Source: CBDUQI01 sp965369325 | Lineage (GTDB): Bacteria > Pseudomonadota > Gammaproteobacteria > Steroidobacterales > JBCBZW01 | DNA length: 8,243 bases | Reading direction: 5' to 3' | NCBI GenBank assembly: GCA_965369325.1 | Contig: CBDUQI010000242.1 | Span: 1 to 8,243 of the forward strand | In this document: positions 6,582-8,243 of the stretch, one piece after another | How the letters are laid out: every line of letters begins with the position of its first letter | How positions within the stretch are numbered: position 1 is the stretch's first letter | Made by a program: the position numbers and the translations under genes | The notes under the pieces: generated by a model | What the model saw: the letters and a program-made list of their open reading frames with translations, nothing else | Told to the model about the DNA's origin: nothing | Databases searched by the model: none

Positions 6582-6783
6582 GATGGACTCCGGTGGTGAT
6601 TAGGATCAGGCGCGCAACGCCACGCCCGCTGGCCAGTGTAGTCGCGGTTCGCCGCCAGTTAGCGGGCGATAATTCGGACACGCCGTCCCACGGATGACGG
6701 GCGCAGGATTCGCACGGCTACCGGCTGCGAAAGGTATTATCGACGCGTTACAATGCGCCGCATTCAAAGTGGAGCAACAAAAC
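6582..6783. other. Intergenic region with two similar hairpins
   Basis: This stretch lies between the MAPEG start (- strand) and the arsC-like remnant (+ strand) and carries no credible gene. Two imperfect hairpins of like design occur. The one at 6649-6669 pairs TCGCCGC with GCGGGCGA around CAGTTA. The one at 6681-6703 pairs CGCCGTC with GACGGGCG around an 8-base loop. Each stem has one bulged G at the same place. They could lie in the MAPEG leader or be remains of a small palindromic repeat. I find no clear MAPEG promoter. Confidence 0.4.
6725..6754 (+). promoter_or_regulatory. Possible promoter of the arsC-like remnant
   Basis: TACAAT at 6749-6754 matches five of six bases of the housekeeping -10. 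CTGCGA lies 18 bases before it as a poor -35 (three of six). Transcription would begin near 6761, about 20 bases ahead of the remnant's ATG, and could also run on into the cupin gene. Confidence 0.4.
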
Positions 6784-6950
6784 ATGACCAACGTTCTGCT
6801 CGTGTGCGCGCAGGTAAACCGTGTCGGTCAATTATCGCGCAAAGGCTAATCAATCACTTCGATGCTCGCCGATACCGTGCGTTGAGCGCGGGAGGTACAC
6901 CAACTGGACAGGTGCATCCGCGTGCTCTTGCGGTGCTGATGCGCGCGTGA
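6784..6950 (+). pseudogene. Frameshifted, truncated arsenate reductase (LMW-phosphatase type) remnant
   Basis: The first frame from ATG 6784 reads MTNVLLVCA, the usual opening of thioredoxin-linked arsenate reductases and low-molecular-weight tyrosine phosphatases. It then loses the pattern and stops at 6849. From 6810 a second frame continues the family: AGKPCRSIIAQRLINHF, then ARRYRALSAGGTPTGQVHP and ALAVLMRA, ending at a TGA at 6948-6950. Joining the frames restores the CX5R active-site loop as C-AGKPC-R. The break lies in GCGCGC (6806-6811); removing one GC unit repairs the frame. Only about 54 residues remain of an expected 130-170, and no frame after 6950 continues the family. GGAG nine bases before the ATG and a TACAAT box upstream look intact, so decay seems recent. 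A sequencing error could explain the frameshift but not the missing 3' half. Confidence 0.8.
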
Positions 6951-7022
6951 TTGCGTGGTGCCAATTAGCTGCACGGTGCATACTTAACGCAGTGCCTGAG
7001 CCTGTACGGGAGTGAGAGAGCT

Positions 7023-7526
7023 ATGTTGAGGATACGCTGGATTGCGGGAGTTGTCGGGGCGGTCGCGTTGGTGGGTACGCTGTCGACTAGCGGCCATGCG
7101 CACGAAGCGGCAACCGACGGTAAGCCAACTGCGCAGGGGGCCACCGGGAAGTATCAGGTGGTCTCGAGCGGGACGCGCCAGTTCGAGTGGGATACCGACA
7201 AAGGCATGGGCTGGATCAAGGTGCTGGTGGAGGCGCACACGCTTGGCGCACCCGGTGCTGAGGTTGCGGAGGTGTTTTTTCCACCCGGGTATGAAGGCCA
7301 GCCGCATCCGCACGGTCTGGAGATTATCTACGTGCTGGACGGCGTGCTCGATCATATCGTCGAGGGCAAGTCGCATATTCTGAATCCGGGGATGGTCGGC
7401 CTGGTGCAGGCACCGGATCTCACCGTGCACAAAGTGGTGTCGGACCAGGGCGTGCGCGCACTGATCATCTGGCCGCTCGGCCAGGAAATAAAAGGACTGG
7501 ACGGCATGCGGGAGAAGCCGCTGTAG
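7023..7526 (+). CDS. Secreted single-domain cupin protein
   Basis: 167-residue protein with a Sec signal peptide (1-26, ending SGHA) and one small cupin beta-barrel, probably periplasmic. The metal-site motif appears as His95-Pro-His97-x2-Glu100 in QPHPHGLEIIYVLDG, one residue tighter than the classic HxHx3-4E. The second motif region is GKSHILNPGMVGLV, with His136 in DLTVHKV as the likely fourth ligand. A divalent metal is therefore expected. The substrate cannot be told: cupins include dioxygenases, isomerases and binding proteins. GGGAG lies ten bases before the ATG. It stands alone, 72 bases after the arsC-like remnant and just ahead of its own strong terminator, so any functional link to arsenic is unsupported. 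Confidence 0.85.
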   Translation: MLRIRWIAGVVGAVALVGTLSTSGHAHEAATDGKPTAQGATGKYQVVSSGTRQFEWDTDKGMGWIKVLVEAHTLGAPGAEVAEVFFPPGYEGQPHPHGLEIIYVLDGVLDHIVEGKSHILNPGMVGLVQAPDLTVHKVVSDQGVRALIIWPLGQEIKGLDGMREKPL

Positions 7527-7567
7527 GGTGGCCTGCGGCGCAGTTTTACTCGACGCCACCTTTTTTT
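7527..7567 (+). terminator. Strong intrinsic terminator after the cupin gene
   Basis: GGTGGC (7527-7532) pairs with GCCACC (7555-7560) and is followed at once by seven T residues. The 22-base interior holds a small nested hairpin, CTGC-GGC-GCAG at 7533-7543. The stem starts one base after the cupin stop codon. Confidence 0.88.
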
Positions 7568-7627
7568 GTCCCCCGCGCCTGGGTGCTACGCTTAAAGGAT
7601 AAAGGGGTAAACAAAGGGGATGTGTGT

Positions 7628-8243
7628 ATGTCAGCGCTTCTAACCAGAACCGCCGTTGGATCGGCGTGTAAATTTGCTGTGGGCGCCGCGTTGACCTGCG
7701 TGGCGTGTCAGGTCTGGGCGTTCGATATGTTTTCGGTCACGTCGCCGAGCTCCTCCGGCACGCCGCGAACGCTAATACTGGTGGATGTCGCGACCGCCGC
7801 ACAAACGCCGCTTGGCGTCGCCGGGGCGGCCCTCGGCGTACGCGCAATGGACACCCACCCGATCACCGGCGAGCTCTTCGGCGGGGACATCTTCGACAGC
7901 CCCGGCGTGATCCAACGGATCGACCCGGTGACCGGCGTTTCGACGGCGGTTGCGGTGCTTGACGATGGCGGCAGCCCATTGTTGATGGGCGCGCTGGCGT
8001 TCGACGCCAACGGTACCCTGTTCACCATGGTGGGGAACAACCTGTTCATCCCGCCCGTGCTCGGCGTAGTGGACGTGGATAACGCAACCTTCCAGCCGCT
8101 CCTCACGTTACCGGAAGGGCGGTCTTATCAGAGCATGGATTTCGGTCCGGACGGGCTGCTTTACGCGCTCTACAACACCTTTCCCGGGCAGTCACTGGAG
8201 CGGATAAACGTGGCAGTGCCGATGGTGGTGGGGGAGGTGGTGG
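7628..8243 (+). CDS. Secreted protein of unknown function, N-terminal part
   Basis: An open frame with no stop runs from ATG 7628 to the window edge, 205 complete codons. AAGGGGA lies seven bases before the ATG, a strong ribosome binding site. A signal peptide of about 31 residues (ending CQVWA) precedes the mature part. That part has repeating strand-turn units such as HPITGELFGGDIF, then RIDPVTG, ALAFDANGTLFTM, VVDVDNATFQPL and SMDFGPDGLLYALY. The alternation of short beta-strands with DPxTG- and D-NGTL-type turns suggests a beta-propeller of the kind found in secreted proteins that report values along a sheet of blades. I do not recognise the family, and the C-terminus, which might show a sorting signal, is missing. 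The other frames here lack such features. Confidence 0.75.
   Translation, partial: MSALLTRTAVGSACKFAVGAALTCVACQVWAFDMFSVTSPSSSGTPRTLILVDVATAAQTPLGVAGAALGVRAMDTHPITGELFGGDIFDSPGVIQRIDPVTGVSTAVAVLDDGGSPLLMGALAFDANGTLFTMVGNNLFIPPVLGVVDVDNATFQPLLTLPEGRSYQSMDFGPDGLLYALYNTFPGQSLERINVAVPMVVGEVV

Noticed and set aside
6821..7015. Possible small gene after the arsC-like start
   Set aside because: Its residues match nothing recognisable and it overlaps the better-supported remnant in another frame.
6984..7559. 191-residue - strand frame opposite the cupin gene
   Set aside because: It covers the cupin gene and its terminator in antisense and shows no family features.
7566..7592. TTGTCC and TACGCT as a promoter for the right-edge gene
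   Set aside because: The spacing is only 15 bases and the -10 matches three of six; the -35 also overlaps the terminator T-run.

Overview
The window looks like a stretch of ordinary chromosome from a GC-rich Gram-negative bacterium. The signs are several Sec-type signal peptides, an ECF sigma/anti-sigma pair, a sodium-coupled amino-acid symporter and a MAPEG membrane protein. A proteobacterium, perhaps a marine or soil gammaproteobacterium, is my best guess, but nothing here fixes the taxonomy. I see no IS element, tRNA, rRNA, CRISPR array or phage gene.

Left end (1-1726, + strand): the 3' end of an alanine/glycine:cation symporter (AGCS family) is followed closely by a secreted P1-family (DmpA-like, S58) self-cleaving aminopeptidase. 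The pair makes sense as a unit that cuts N-terminal residues from peptides in the periplasm and imports the freed small amino acids.

Centre (1970-6072): two secreted calcium-loop proteins lie on the - strand. One is a von Willebrand A (MIDAS) protein ending in a single dockerin-like loop. The other, downstream of it, has a dockerin-like loop, two cohesin-like beta-sandwich regions, a thrombospondin type 3 segment and a full two-loop dockerin-like C-terminus. Divergent from them, across a 286-base promoter region, is an ECF sigma factor overlapping by GTGA with its membrane-anchored zinc-finger-type anti-sigma factor, closed by a good intrinsic terminator. The arrangement suggests an envelope-stress-type switch controlling a small set of secreted adhesive or assembly proteins. 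This is the most interesting part of the window.

Right end (6153-8243): a MAPEG-family four-helix membrane protein on the - strand is followed by a 441-base gap. That gap is not empty: it holds a frameshifted and 3'-truncated remnant of a low-molecular-weight-phosphatase-type arsenate reductase, still with a plausible promoter and ribosome binding site. Then come a secreted single-domain cupin with a strong terminator and the 5' part of a secreted protein of unknown function that runs off the window.
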